Of a stretch of 64,000 bases of DNA, positions 29,925 to 40,589 are shown in pieces. The position numbers and the translations under genes were made by a program. The notes below the pieces were generated by a model. It was not told the origin of the DNA, ran no database searches, and saw nothing but the letters and a program-made list of their open reading frames with translations. The DNA is from Bosea sp. 124. GTDB lineage: Bacteria; Pseudomonadota; Alphaproteobacteria; Rhizobiales; Beijerinckiaceae. Position 1 is the first letter of the stretch. Every line of letters starts with the position of its first letter. The DNA lies in NCBI RefSeq assembly GCF_003046175.1, contig NZ_PZZM01000001.1, forward strand, positions 4,419,001-4,483,000, given 5' to 3'.

Positions 29925-30049
29925 GTATTGGGCCGCGCTTGTCAAGCCACGGCATCCCACGCCCGGCCGCGTCATGCCATCAGGGCAGGGCGCCTCTGCC
30001 GCCCGGCGTCCTTGTTCGCGCCCGGCTTCCCGGCGAAGGTCCGCGCATC

Positions 30050-31165
30050 ATGAGCAGCATCGATCCTTCCGTTTCCGCCCTCTCCGTCTGGCTCGCGCTG
30101 GAGAGCCCCACCCATCACGCCCCCGGCGTCAACGGCATGATGGACCTCGTCGCCCATGAGGTCGAAGGTCTGCCGATCGCGGTCGAGCGCATCGCCGGAC
30201 GCGACGGTCTCGGCGACAGCCTCGTCCTGCGCGCCGGCCTCGGCAACGGCGAGCCTGCGGTCGCGATCCTGTCGCATCTCGACACGGTCCACCCGGTGGG
30301 GACCAGCGCGCGCGATCTGCCGGTACGGGTCGAGGGCGACCGGCTCTACGGGCCCGGCGTCTACGACATGAAGGGCGGCGCCTGGCTGGCGCTTCAGGCT
30401 TTCAAGGAGGTCGCGCTGGCGGGCACGGCGAAGCGGCCGATGATCTTCCTGTTCACGCCGGATGAGGAGATCGGCTCGCCGACGACGCGCGGCCTGATCG
30501 AGGAGATCGGCCGCGGCTGCGCCGCCGTGCTGGTGACGGAGCCGGCTCGCGAGGGCGGCAAGATCGTCACCGCGCGCAAGGGGGTCGGGCGCTTCGAGGT
30601 CAAGTTGGAGGGGCGTTCGGCGCATTCCGGCACGCATCACGCCAAGGGCCGCAGCGCCATCCGCGAGGCCGCGCACCAGATCCTGGCGGTCGAGGGCATG
30701 ACCGACTATGCGCGCGGTATCACCACCTCGGTCGCGCTGATGGGCGGCGGCACGGCGGCCAATGTCATCCCGCAGCATGCCTGGTTCAGCATCGATCTGC
30801 GCGTCACCAGCGCCGCCGACGGCGTCGCGATGGAGAGCCGGATTCTCGGCCTGTCGCCGCATGATCCAGATGTGAGGATCAGGGTCGGCGGCGGGATGAA
30901 CCGTCCGCCCTACGAGAAATCGGCGGCCGGGGCGGAATTGTTCGAGACGGCGCGCAAGGTCGCGGCCGGCATCGGCTTCGATCTGCAGGACTGCGCCATG
31001 ACCGGCGGCGGCTCTGACGGCAACTTCACCGCGGCGCTCGGCGTGCCGACGCTGGACGGGCTCGGTATCGACGGCGACGGCGCCCATACGCTCAGCGAAT
31101 ATGCGCTGATCTCCTCGATCGCGCCGCGGCGCGCCCTGATCAAGGGGTTGTTGGAGACGGTTTAA
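30050..31165 (+). CDS. M20-family metallopeptidase (CPG2-like)
   Basis: 371-residue zinc peptidase, probably cytoplasmic. Metal and catalytic motifs are visible: SHLDTVHPVG (His and Asp), YDMKGG (bridging Asp) and DEEIGSPTTR (general-base Glu and zinc Glu). A dimerisation domain follows (ARKGVGRFEVKLEGRSAHSG to the mid-protein). GGGSDGNFTAALGVP and the final AHTLSEYAL (His) close the site. It resembles glutamate carboxypeptidase and ArgE-type enzymes, so the N-acyl or peptide substrate cannot be fixed. Start 30050 has AAGG ten bases upstream. Confidence 0.92.
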   Translation: MSSIDPSVSALSVWLALESPTHHAPGVNGMMDLVAHEVEGLPIAVERIAGRDGLGDSLVLRAGLGNGEPAVAILSHLDTVHPVGTSARDLPVRVEGDRLYGPGVYDMKGGAWLALQAFKEVALAGTAKRPMIFLFTPDEEIGSPTTRGLIEEIGRGCAAVLVTEPAREGGKIVTARKGVGRFEVKLEGRSAHSGTHHAKGRSAIREAAHQILAVEGMTDYARGITTSVALMGGGTAANVIPQHAWFSIDLRVTSAADGVAMESRILGLSPHDPDVRIRVGGGMNRPPYEKSAAGAELFETARKVAAGIGFDLQDCAMTGGGSDGNFTAALGVPTLDGLGIDGDGAHTLSEYALISSIAPRRALIKGLLETV

Positions 31166-31181
31166 GCTGTCGGGGAAGTGC

Positions 31182-31393
31182 GCGGGGAACCCCTCTCCTG
31201 CATCGAAGTCGGGTAGACCCGACTTCGACACTTTGAGTGCTGAACTCGGGCAGGCCCGAGTTCAGTGAGAGGGGCAGGGGTGAGGTGTCGGCCCTTGGAC
31301 ACTGTAGCCGCGAGCCAACGGCGGCTACCTCCCAGACAACTGGCGGAAGGGCCGACCCTTCACCCTGCCCTCTCCCTACGGGAGAGGGTTCTG
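31182..31393 (+). repeat. Large inverted-repeat element, copy B (interrupted)
   Basis: It has the same arms as the element at 16661-16818. The left arm starts gcggggaacccctctcctg at 31182 and resumes at 31266 with tgagaggggcaggggtgagg. The right arm runs from 31349 (gggccgacccttcaccctgc) to 31393. The left arm is split by a 65-base insert holding two perfect hairpins. It lies between the convergent peptidase and gyrA genes and could terminate both. Confidence 0.75.
31203..31265 (+). repeat. Two tandem 26-bp perfect hairpins nested in copy B
   Basis: 31203-31228 reads tcgaagtcgggt, ag, acccgacttcga. 31240-31265 reads ctgaactcgggc, ag, gcccgagttcag. Both are perfect 12-2-12 palindromes with the same layout and different flanking letters, separated by 11 bases. 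They interrupt the left arm of the larger repeat. Read on the minus strand they spell SGLPDF and SGLPEF, like the element at 23603. Confidence 0.75.
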
Positions 31394-31440
31394 CGTCGTG
31401 GTTCCCGTGCTTACGAGATGCACGGGGCAGCCGGCGAAGA

Positions 31441-34233
<2,793 letters not shown>

Positions 34234-34432
34234 GGGATTGGGTCCCGATTCCTGCTTGTTTTCAAGCTTCTGGCTACCCGATTCCGGCGGTGGAGGCCAG
34301 CGAAAGCGGGCGCTGTCCAGATGAAATAAATCGTTTCGTTTTCAATGGGTTGTGCGCCCGCGCAGGCTTTCGGAGCGGCGCGGCGCCGCCGTTCGCCACA
34401 TCGCTGCCGCAATGTCGGGCGCGCGGGCTGTC

Positions 34433-34945
34433 TCAGCCGGGCGCGACCTGCTCCCCGGCGCGGCGGTAACGCAGCGCATAGGTTGCGAACTTGCCGAGGA
34501 AGATGCCGACGAAGAGGCCGCTGAGGAGGAGGTCGGCCGTGCCGGTCCAGCCCGTCCGGAGCGCAGCGGGGGCGAGCGACTGCATGACGGCGAAGCCGTA
34601 TTTGACCAGGAAGGTCGCCAGCACCAGCGGCAGCAGGGTCGGATCGCCGGGGTGCCGGATGACGCCGCGCGCGCGGTCGACGGTCAGCGCCAGCCGGCGC
34701 ACGAGCGCGACACCGAGGCCGAGCCCGGCCGCCGCTCCGAGCAGCCAGAGGCCGACCGTCGCCGGCGTCGGGTCGAACAGGCGCGTCAGTTCGTGCAGGC
34801 TCCAGGCCGTCAGCAAGACGGGAACGATGGCGAGCTTGACCAGGCTGACTTCGCCCGGCTGGCGCGCCTTGACGCCGATGAAGACGAGATAGCCGAGAAG
34901 AAGCCAGACCCAGTGCGGCGTGCCCTGTATGATGCCGTTGATCAT
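34433..34945 (-). CDS. DUF6622-like integral membrane protein
   Basis: About 170 residues with four to five membrane segments. The N-terminal MINGIIQGTPHWVWLLLGYLV and the final KFATYALRYRR fit a small family of unknown-function membrane proteins (DUF6622-type). The Arg after VGLWLLGAAAGLGLGVALV is followed by a cytoplasmic loop and then YGFAVMQSLAP. Start 34945 has a purine-rich GGCGGATGGG just upstream. Starts at 34951 and 34978 are possible. It is divergent from marC. Confidence 0.7.
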   Translation of the reverse strand: MINGIIQGTPHWVWLLLGYLVFIGVKARQPGEVSLVKLAIVPVLLTAWSLHELTRLFDPTPATVGLWLLGAAAGLGLGVALVRRLALTVDRARGVIRHPGDPTLLPLVLATFLVKYGFAVMQSLAPAALRTGWTGTADLLLSGLFVGIFLGKFATYALRYRRAGEQVAPG

Positions 34946-35063
34946 GCCCATCCGCCTGCCCATGGTCAGTCGGTCCATTGCTACAGGAAACGCGCCTCAT
35001 GGTCACCGCCGATCTGGTCTGGTTCGCGCCCGCCCCGTGCTCACAGGGAGGCATCTGACCGCC

Positions 35064-35696
35064 ATGCATCTCGATTTCCTGACCTCCGCGCTGGTGACAC
35101 TCCTGGTCACGCTCGATCCGCCGGGGCTGGCGCCGATCTTCCTGTCGCTGACGCAGGGCATGTCGGTGGGGGAGCGCCGGCAGGTCGCGATCCGCGCCTG
35201 CATCATCGCCTTCGGCATCCTGGCCTTCTTCGGGGTGGCGGGGGATGTCGTGCTGAAGGCGCTCGGCGTCTCGCTGCCGGCCTTCCGCATCGCCGGCGGG
35301 CTGCTGCTGTTCTGGATCGCCTTCGAAATGGTGTTCGAGCGCCGCAGCGAGCGCAAGCAGCAGACCGCGACGACCGCGATCACTCAGGATCATATCCGCA
35401 ACGTCGCGGCCTTTCCGCTGGCGATCCCGCTGATGGCGGGGCCGGGTGCGCTGACGGCGATCATCCTGCTGGCGGGGCGGGCGGAGGGCGATCCGCTGCG
35501 GCTCGCCGCGCTCGCCGTGATCTGCGGGCTGGTGATCGCGTCGTGCCTCGCCGTCTTCTGGCTCGCCGTGCCGATGGCCCGCCTGCTCGGCGTGACCGGC
35601 AACATCGTGCTGACGCGGCTGCTCGGCGTGATCCTGGCGGCGCTGGCGGTGCAGTTCGTGATCGACGGGGTGGGCGCTGTGGTCAGGGCGGGGTAG
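35064..35696 (+). CDS. MarC-family integral membrane protein
   Basis: 210-residue inner-membrane protein with six membrane segments of the MarC/YhgN family. It shows TLLVTLDPPGLAPIFLSLTQG at the N-terminus, then FRIAGGLLLFWIAFEMVF, FPLAIPLMAGPGALTAIILL, and TRLLGVILAALAVQFVIDG at the C-terminus. Once thought to affect multidrug resistance in E. coli, MarC has no settled function. GGGAGGC lies about 15 bases upstream of ATG 35064. No partner gene is adjacent. Confidence 0.9.
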   Translation: MHLDFLTSALVTLLVTLDPPGLAPIFLSLTQGMSVGERRQVAIRACIIAFGILAFFGVAGDVVLKALGVSLPAFRIAGGLLLFWIAFEMVFERRSERKQQTATTAITQDHIRNVAAFPLAIPLMAGPGALTAIILLAGRAEGDPLRLAALAVICGLVIASCLAVFWLAVPMARLLGVTGNIVLTRLLGVILAALAVQFVIDGVGAVVRAG

Positions 35697-36011
35697 GGTG
35701 CGCGCCGTTGCAGGTGTCGGCAAATGCCCGCTCCCGACTCTAGCCACAGCACAACCTACGAGAGTTTTTCGCCCAGCCAGCCCCTCAGGCTCAGCCCGTC
35801 ATCGGTGGCCTGAAGCGCTGTAAACATCGAACCAAGCCGGCGCGCGGACCGATCCGCGATCTTGCTCGACCTGACCCACCACAACGTCGATTGAACCGTC
35901 TCGGCTGCGCTCGAGAGGATGGTCGGCGATTGTGGGAAAAGCCATTGGCGTTCAAGCTAGCGGCGGCGCGCGCCGTCGTCGGTGTCAGTCACCCTCATGC
36001 ATCGACAGGGG
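35697..36011. other. Intergenic region after marC
   Basis: 315 bases between the marC stop and the convergent secreted-protein gene. No frame looks like protein and no hairpin with a T-tract stands out. Composition begins to fall in GC toward 36000, matching the next gene. Confidence 0.5.
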
Positions 36012-36527
36012 TCAAAGGACCTCGCATTTCGCGGTCGGCCAGCTTGGTTCAGTGGAATGAATCATCGTGCGGCGTCTTGGGGCCCAGCTCTCATAAGCGG
36101 TGAAACCAGGCTTTAACCGCCATTCGAGCGAAGCGGTGCAGGACGTCGGCCCCTGCGTCCTGAGCCATATGGCGAAGGTATGAGATTTCCACGCCTGCAA
36201 ACGGACCAAGGTCGAACTGTTGATCACCTTCCATTGGGTCGGCGAGATTTCGTCACCACTTACGCCTAACTTGCCTTCTTGCTCGAATGTGGTCGAGCCG
36301 CTTTCTCCGACCTCGCGTTCCAAAAGCTCGCGCACCGTTCTGCCGCGCAAAGACACGAGGTACACGAAATTCGCTTGGCGCGACGTGGTCCTCGGCGACG
36401 TCTCGTGAACGGTCCAACCAGCGGTTATGCGAAACTTGACTTCCTGTGCTCGACTTTCTGTGGCCAGCGAGCTCAAAAGCGTTGCCAGAGTCAGAGTTGT
36501 CCGAGCGAAACCAACTCTTATGCGCAT
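36012..36527 (-). CDS. Orphan secreted hypothetical protein
   Basis: 171 residues from ATG 36527. A signal peptide (RTTLTLATLLSSLATESRA, cleavage before QEVK) precedes a mature domain of mixed strands. Notable stretches are FRITAGWTVHETSPRT, FVYLVSLRGRTVRELLERE and TQWKVINSSTLVRLQAWK. Two cysteines sit near the end (TSCTAS and AKCEVL). Base composition is lower in GC than the neighbours. I recognise no family. The presence of a clean export signal and long uninterrupted frame supports a real gene. A longer start at 36572 would bury the signal peptide. Confidence 0.6.
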   Translation of the reverse strand: MRIRVGFARTTLTLATLLSSLATESRAQEVKFRITAGWTVHETSPRTTSRQANFVYLVSLRGRTVRELLEREVGESGSTTFEQEGKLGVSGDEISPTQWKVINSSTLVRLQAWKSHTFAIWLRTQGPTSCTASLEWRLKPGFTAYESWAPRRRTMIHSTEPSWPTAKCEVL

Positions 36528-37167
36528 CTGGCTGCATCCATGCCAAAGACTGTTGCCGTAGTTCACCTGCATTCACAATATCATCATTGGACCACATTTG
36601 GGTCAATTTGGGCCCACTTAAGTTGTCACTTCTCATGGAGATTAGGCGTGCTCGTCGAAGTCCTCCGGGGACTGCCGTTGGAACTCAGGCCGAAGCTGCC
36701 CTGAACCAGAAACGCCGGGGAGACTGTCAGCCCCCGGCGATTGCCTGGCCCTCGCAAGGGACGGCCCTCGTGGGTCGTTTCCTCCCTGACTGGCCCAGCC
36801 TCGCTCACATGGGGCGCGCCCTTTTTTTGTTACGCCGCCCAGTACACGCTTGAGAATGAGATGAAAGAAAACTGTTGCCGGCGGCTTGCCGAGACGTTTG
36901 CTTCAGGGCGACGTTCCAAGTTTCGCCTCTAACGCGATCCGGCTGGTCCGTGGCGGCTCAGCCAGTTTCCGATTTCCACCCAAAGCGGTCATCCTTATAT
37001 TTGCACCTCTCTTCGCGATGTGTCCGGGGCGCCGTCGCCTTTTTTCCCTGACCGTCACGACGCTGTCGCCACAGCCTCCCTCGATCTCCGTCAATTGGAT
37101 GACGCCGGCCCGGTGCCGGCTTGCCGATACTCGCTCGGGGGGAATCAATCGCGCCGGCGGAGGCAGC
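36528..37167. other. Intergenic region upstream of the caspase gene
   Basis: 640 bases with no supported gene. A GC hairpin (cgccgggg / cccccggcg, 36713-36739) could stop transcription. Short direct repeats (atttgggtcaatttggg) lie near 36594. The 3' end supplies a GGAGG ribosome site at 37159 for the caspase gene. The low-GC stretch ends near 36640. Confidence 0.5.
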
Positions 37168-39210
37168 ATGCGGATCGGATTCTGGAGGCCGGTGGCGATC
37201 GCCATCATGGCCGCGGCATTTGCGGCCCTCACCATGGGCGCGACGCCGGCCCTGGCCCAAAAGCGGCTCGCCTTTGTGATCGGCAATGGCGGCTACACCG
37301 CAATCCCCGCGCTCCAGAACGCTCTGAACGACGCCAATGCGACGCGCACCGTGCTGCAGGATGCCGGTTTCGACGTCGTTCCTGCGACGAACGCCACGCT
37401 GGCGGGGCTGCGCAATGCGCTCGATACTTTCATCGAGCGGGTGCAAGGCGCCGGAACCGGCACGACCGCGCTGGTCTACTATGCCGGCCATGCGGTTCAG
37501 CTCGACGGCACGAACTACCTGCTGCCGGTCGATATCCGGCCGGAACGCTCGGCCGATATTCCAGCCCAGTCGCTCTCGCTAAGCGAGATCCTGCGGCGGC
37601 TGGACGGCACCGGCGCGGTTTCCAAGATCGTCGTGCTCGACGCCTGCCGCAACAATCCCTTCGCCAATCGTGAATTGTCGCGCGGGCTCGCCGTCCAGCT
37701 CGTCGACGGCGCCAATGAGGGCATCCGCTCGGAGGCCGGGCTGGCGCGGATCGATTCCGGCAGCGGGACCTTCGTCGCCTTTTCGACGTCGCCCGGCGCC
37801 ACCGCAGCCGACGGCACCGGCAGCAACAGCCCCTTCACGACCGCCTTCCTGCGCGAGATGCGCGAACCCGGCCTGCCGATCGAGCAGCTTTTCCGCCGCA
37901 TCCGGCTCGCTGTGCACGACACGACGAGCGGCCAGCAGATTCCCTGGGAAACCTCCTCCCTGATCACCGACTTTGCCTTCTTCCAGCGCCCGGCGAGCGC
38001 GCCCGGCGCGCAGCCGGCGCCGCCCGCCACGGCGCAGGGACCTTCGCTGACGCTGCGGCCCACGCCGGCTGCCTTGCGCAGCCTGGCTCCGGCCGACGCC
38101 TACCGCGCTGCCATCGCCTGGGACCGGCGCGACATCTACCGCGCCACGCTCGAGGCCCATCCCGATGACGAGCGCGCGCTGCGGCTGCATCGCGGCTTCG
38201 CGCTGCGGACGGAGGAGACGACCTGGGCCGAGACGGTCCGAGCCGGCGATGCCGAATCCTTCCGGCTCTTCGCCAGACTCTATCCGGGCTCGGCTCATGT
38301 GACGGAGGCCCTGCGTCTCGCGCCGGCTGCGCCCAGCCGCGACCGGGTCAGGATTGCCGCCATGTGCCCGGTCTGCCCGGCGCCCGCACCGCGCAGCCGC
38401 CGTGCCGATTTCACGCCGCGCGAGGTCGTCCCGGTCCGTGTCGCCCCCGCCCGCTCCGCCCCGGTGAGGCAGGCGCTGCCGCCTGCCGCGGCGCCGGTCG
38501 TCGTGCCGGAGCTGCCGCCTGCGCTGCTTCCGGCCAAACCGCGCTGGACCGGTTTCTATGCCGGCGGTTCGGTCGGCGGAGCCGACCAGAGATCGCCGAC
38601 GCGGATCGCCGGCTTCGGGCCGGCAAGTGAGGTCCAGACCTCGATCGATGCCGGTAATGTCGCGTCGCGGCTCTCGCCTTCGGGGCGGGGCGCCACGATC
38701 TCCGGCCAGCTAGGCTTCAATTACCAGATCGGCGCGGTCGTGCTGGGGGCGGAGACGGATTTCTCCGCCATGCATGTCGGCGGCCGCAAGGCCTCGACGG
38801 TCAACCCCTTCGGCGTCGAGGTGACGACGCAGGCGCAGACCGAACTCGACACGCTGGGAACGGTGCGGGCGCGCGCCGGCATCGCCTTCGGCGATCTTCT
38901 GGTCTTCGCCACCGGCGGTTACGCCTACGGGCATCTCGGCCAGCGCGGCGCGATCAACCCGGTGCCGACCGCCAATCCGACCTATGCCGGGTCGACCGCG
39001 CAGATCGCCTCCGGCTGGGCCCTCGGCGGCGGGCTCGAATATGCGCTGGGTCCGATGCTGTCGCTGAGGCTCGACTATCTGCGCTACGACCTCGGAACCC
39101 AGCGCCTCGTGCTTGGCGAGACCGCCGGCTTCTTCACCGACGAATATGCGACGATGCGCGCCCGCACCCGCGGCGACATGGTCCGCATGGGCCTGAACAT
39201 CGGGTTCTGA
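37168..39210 (+). CDS. Caspase-like (C14) domain fused to an outer-membrane beta-barrel
   Basis: 680 residues. A signal peptide (AAFAALTMGATPALA) is followed by a caspase-fold domain starting KRLAFVIGNGGYTAIPALQNALNDA, split here across adjacent segments. The His/Cys dyad is intact: His108 in YYAGHAVQ and Cys160 in VLDACRNNPF. A helical middle region (about 310-400) and a Pro/Ala/Arg linker follow. From about residue 459 (RWTGFYAGGSVGGA) to the end is an OmpA/Omp25-like eight-strand barrel ending in LNIGF with the terminal Phe used by BAM. The exported protease-like domain would sit in the periplasm, tethered to the outer membrane. GGAGG lies just before ATG 37168. Confidence 0.88.
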   Translation: MRIGFWRPVAIAIMAAAFAALTMGATPALAQKRLAFVIGNGGYTAIPALQNALNDANATRTVLQDAGFDVVPATNATLAGLRNALDTFIERVQGAGTGTTALVYYAGHAVQLDGTNYLLPVDIRPERSADIPAQSLSLSEILRRLDGTGAVSKIVVLDACRNNPFANRELSRGLAVQLVDGANEGIRSEAGLARIDSGSGTFVAFSTSPGATAADGTGSNSPFTTAFLREMREPGLPIEQLFRRIRLAVHDTTSGQQIPWETSSLITDFAFFQRPASAPGAQPAPPATAQGPSLTLRPTPAALRSLAPADAYRAAIAWDRRDIYRATLEAHPDDERALRLHRGFALRTEETTWAETVRAGDAESFRLFARLYPGSAHVTEALRLAPAAPSRDRVRIAAMCPVCPAPAPRSRRADFTPREVVPVRVAPARSAPVRQALPPAAAPVVVPELPPALLPAKPRWTGFYAGGSVGGADQRSPTRIAGFGPASEVQTSIDAGNVASRLSPSGRGATISGQLGFNYQIGAVVLGAETDFSAMHVGGRKASTVNPFGVEVTTQAQTELDTLGTVRARAGIAFGDLLVFATGGYAYGHLGQRGAINPVPTANPTYAGSTAQIASGWALGGGLEYALGPMLSLRLDYLRYDLGTQRLVLGETAGFFTDEYATMRARTRGDMVRMGLNIGF

Positions 39211-39227
39211 GAGGCGCCGCCTTCGCC

Positions 39228-40436
39228 CTACTTCTCCAGGAAAGCGCGGATCGCGCCTTCGGCCTGCTTCATCGAGATCACCCCGTCGAGATGGCCGCGC
39301 GAGCCCTGGATCAGGACATGCGTCAGGTCGACGCCGCCCTTCCGGAGAGTTTCGGCGGTGTGGTCGACCGTGTCGGCGGTGAAGACGAGGTCCTTCGGTT
39401 GGGTGATCAGCAGTACCGGCGCCTTGATCTTCGTCGCGGCATCGGCGAGCGAGGTGCCGCCGGCCGCGAAGAGCTGGTTGGCCTTGATCAGATAGAGGAA
39501 GTGGTTGGCGTCGGAGACCTTGGCGCGGGCCTCGCCGGCATTGTCGAGGATACTCTGGACCTGAAAGCGGTTGGAGAGCGCGGCGGCGGGATCCTCGCCC
39601 TCCCTGGCCGCCCGGCGGCCGAAGGTGGCGTTGGCCCAGTCGGCATGGTTCGCCTGCAACGTCACGGCGGTCAGCGCCTTGGCGAGGCCAGCATTGGGGG
39701 GCGTCCTGCTGTAATAGTCACCCTTGTTCCAGTTCGGATCGACCAGGATCGGCGCCGCCCAGACGTCGAGCCAGGCGATGAGCTGCGCATCGGCCTCACC
39801 CGCGCCGATGACCGGCATCGCCTTCGCCACCATCTCGGGGTGGCTTGCCGCCCATTCGAGCGTCTGGAGCGAGCCCATCGAGGGACCGGCGACCAGCGCC
39901 AGTTTCCTGATGCCGAGGCTTTCGACCAGCGCCTTCTGGACATTGACGAAATCGCCGACAGTCACGACCGGGAAATCGAGCGCGTAGGGCTTGCCCGTGT
40001 CGGGGTCGATCGAGGCCGGGCCGGTCGTGGTCGTCTTGGGGTCGCCGGTGTTGAGGTTCACCAGCGTGTCCGAGGAGAGGACGAAGTATCGGTTGGTGTC
40101 GATCGCCTTGCCCGGGCCGATGATCGCGTCCCAGTACCCGGGCGCGGCGTCCTTCGCGTCGTATTTGCCGGCGGCGTGTGAATTGGCAGAGAAGAAGTGG
40201 CAGATCAGGACGGCATTGGATTTGTCGGCATTCAGCGTGCCGTAGCTCTCCCAGCCGACCTTGACGTTCTTCAGGGTCCGGCCGCCCCGGGTGGTGAAGC
40301 TCTGCAGGGTGAAGACCTGCTTCTCGACCATCAGTTCCTGGCCCGTGAGTCCTTGGGCCGCGGCCGGCTGCGTCTCGATCATCGTCATCGCCATCCATCC
40401 CACGACGCCGGCCGTGGCCGCAATCCAGTGTCTCAT
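39228..40436 (-). CDS. Exported alpha/beta hydrolase, MetX (homoserine acetyltransferase)-like
   Basis: 402 residues with a signal peptide (MAMTMIETQPAAAQ) and an alpha/beta hydrolase of the MetX type. The nucleophile Ser lies in GPSMGSLQTLEWA. The Asp is in ITQPKDLVFT and the His in GSRGHLDGVI. NTGDPKTTTTGPASIDP resembles the MetX substrate-pocket loop. True MetX is cytoplasmic and makes O-acyl-homoserine, so export argues for another acyl-transfer or hydrolysis reaction. It is tail-to-tail with the caspase gene, with 17 bases between stops. Start 40436 lies just before the signal sequence. Confidence 0.82.
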   Translation of the reverse strand: MRHWIAATAGVVGWMAMTMIETQPAAAQGLTGQELMVEKQVFTLQSFTTRGGRTLKNVKVGWESYGTLNADKSNAVLICHFFSANSHAAGKYDAKDAAPGYWDAIIGPGKAIDTNRYFVLSSDTLVNLNTGDPKTTTTGPASIDPDTGKPYALDFPVVTVGDFVNVQKALVESLGIRKLALVAGPSMGSLQTLEWAASHPEMVAKAMPVIGAGEADAQLIAWLDVWAAPILVDPNWNKGDYYSRTPPNAGLAKALTAVTLQANHADWANATFGRRAAREGEDPAAALSNRFQVQSILDNAGEARAKVSDANHFLYLIKANQLFAAGGTSLADAATKIKAPVLLITQPKDLVFTADTVDHTAETLRKGGVDLTHVLIQGSRGHLDGVISMKQAEGAIRAFLEK

Positions 40437-40545
40437 CGCCGCTGTCCTTGTCGCGAATTCCTGGCCCTGACGGCCGTCGAGCAGCCTTGGCCGCATCCAA
40501 GCGGAATTCGACAGGCAACGGAAGCGGGAAAGCCTGCGCCCGCAG

Positions 40546-40587
40546 CATCGGCTTTCCCGAAAACCGGGCCCAGCTTTCGGGCCGATG
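40546..40587 (-). repeat. Inverted repeat / possible terminator after the AsmA gene
   Basis: catcggctttcccgaaa at 40546-40562 pairs with tttcgggccgatg at 40575-40587. It includes the cgaaaaccgg core seen in short Rhizobiales repeats. It starts three bases after the AsmA stop on the minus strand and may terminate that transcript. Confidence 0.55.
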
Positions 40588-40589
40588 TC

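Noticed and set aside
36811..36832. gggcgcgccc followed by a T-run as a terminator
   Set aside because: The palindrome leaves no room for a loop and would give only a three-base stem; it also does not follow a gene.
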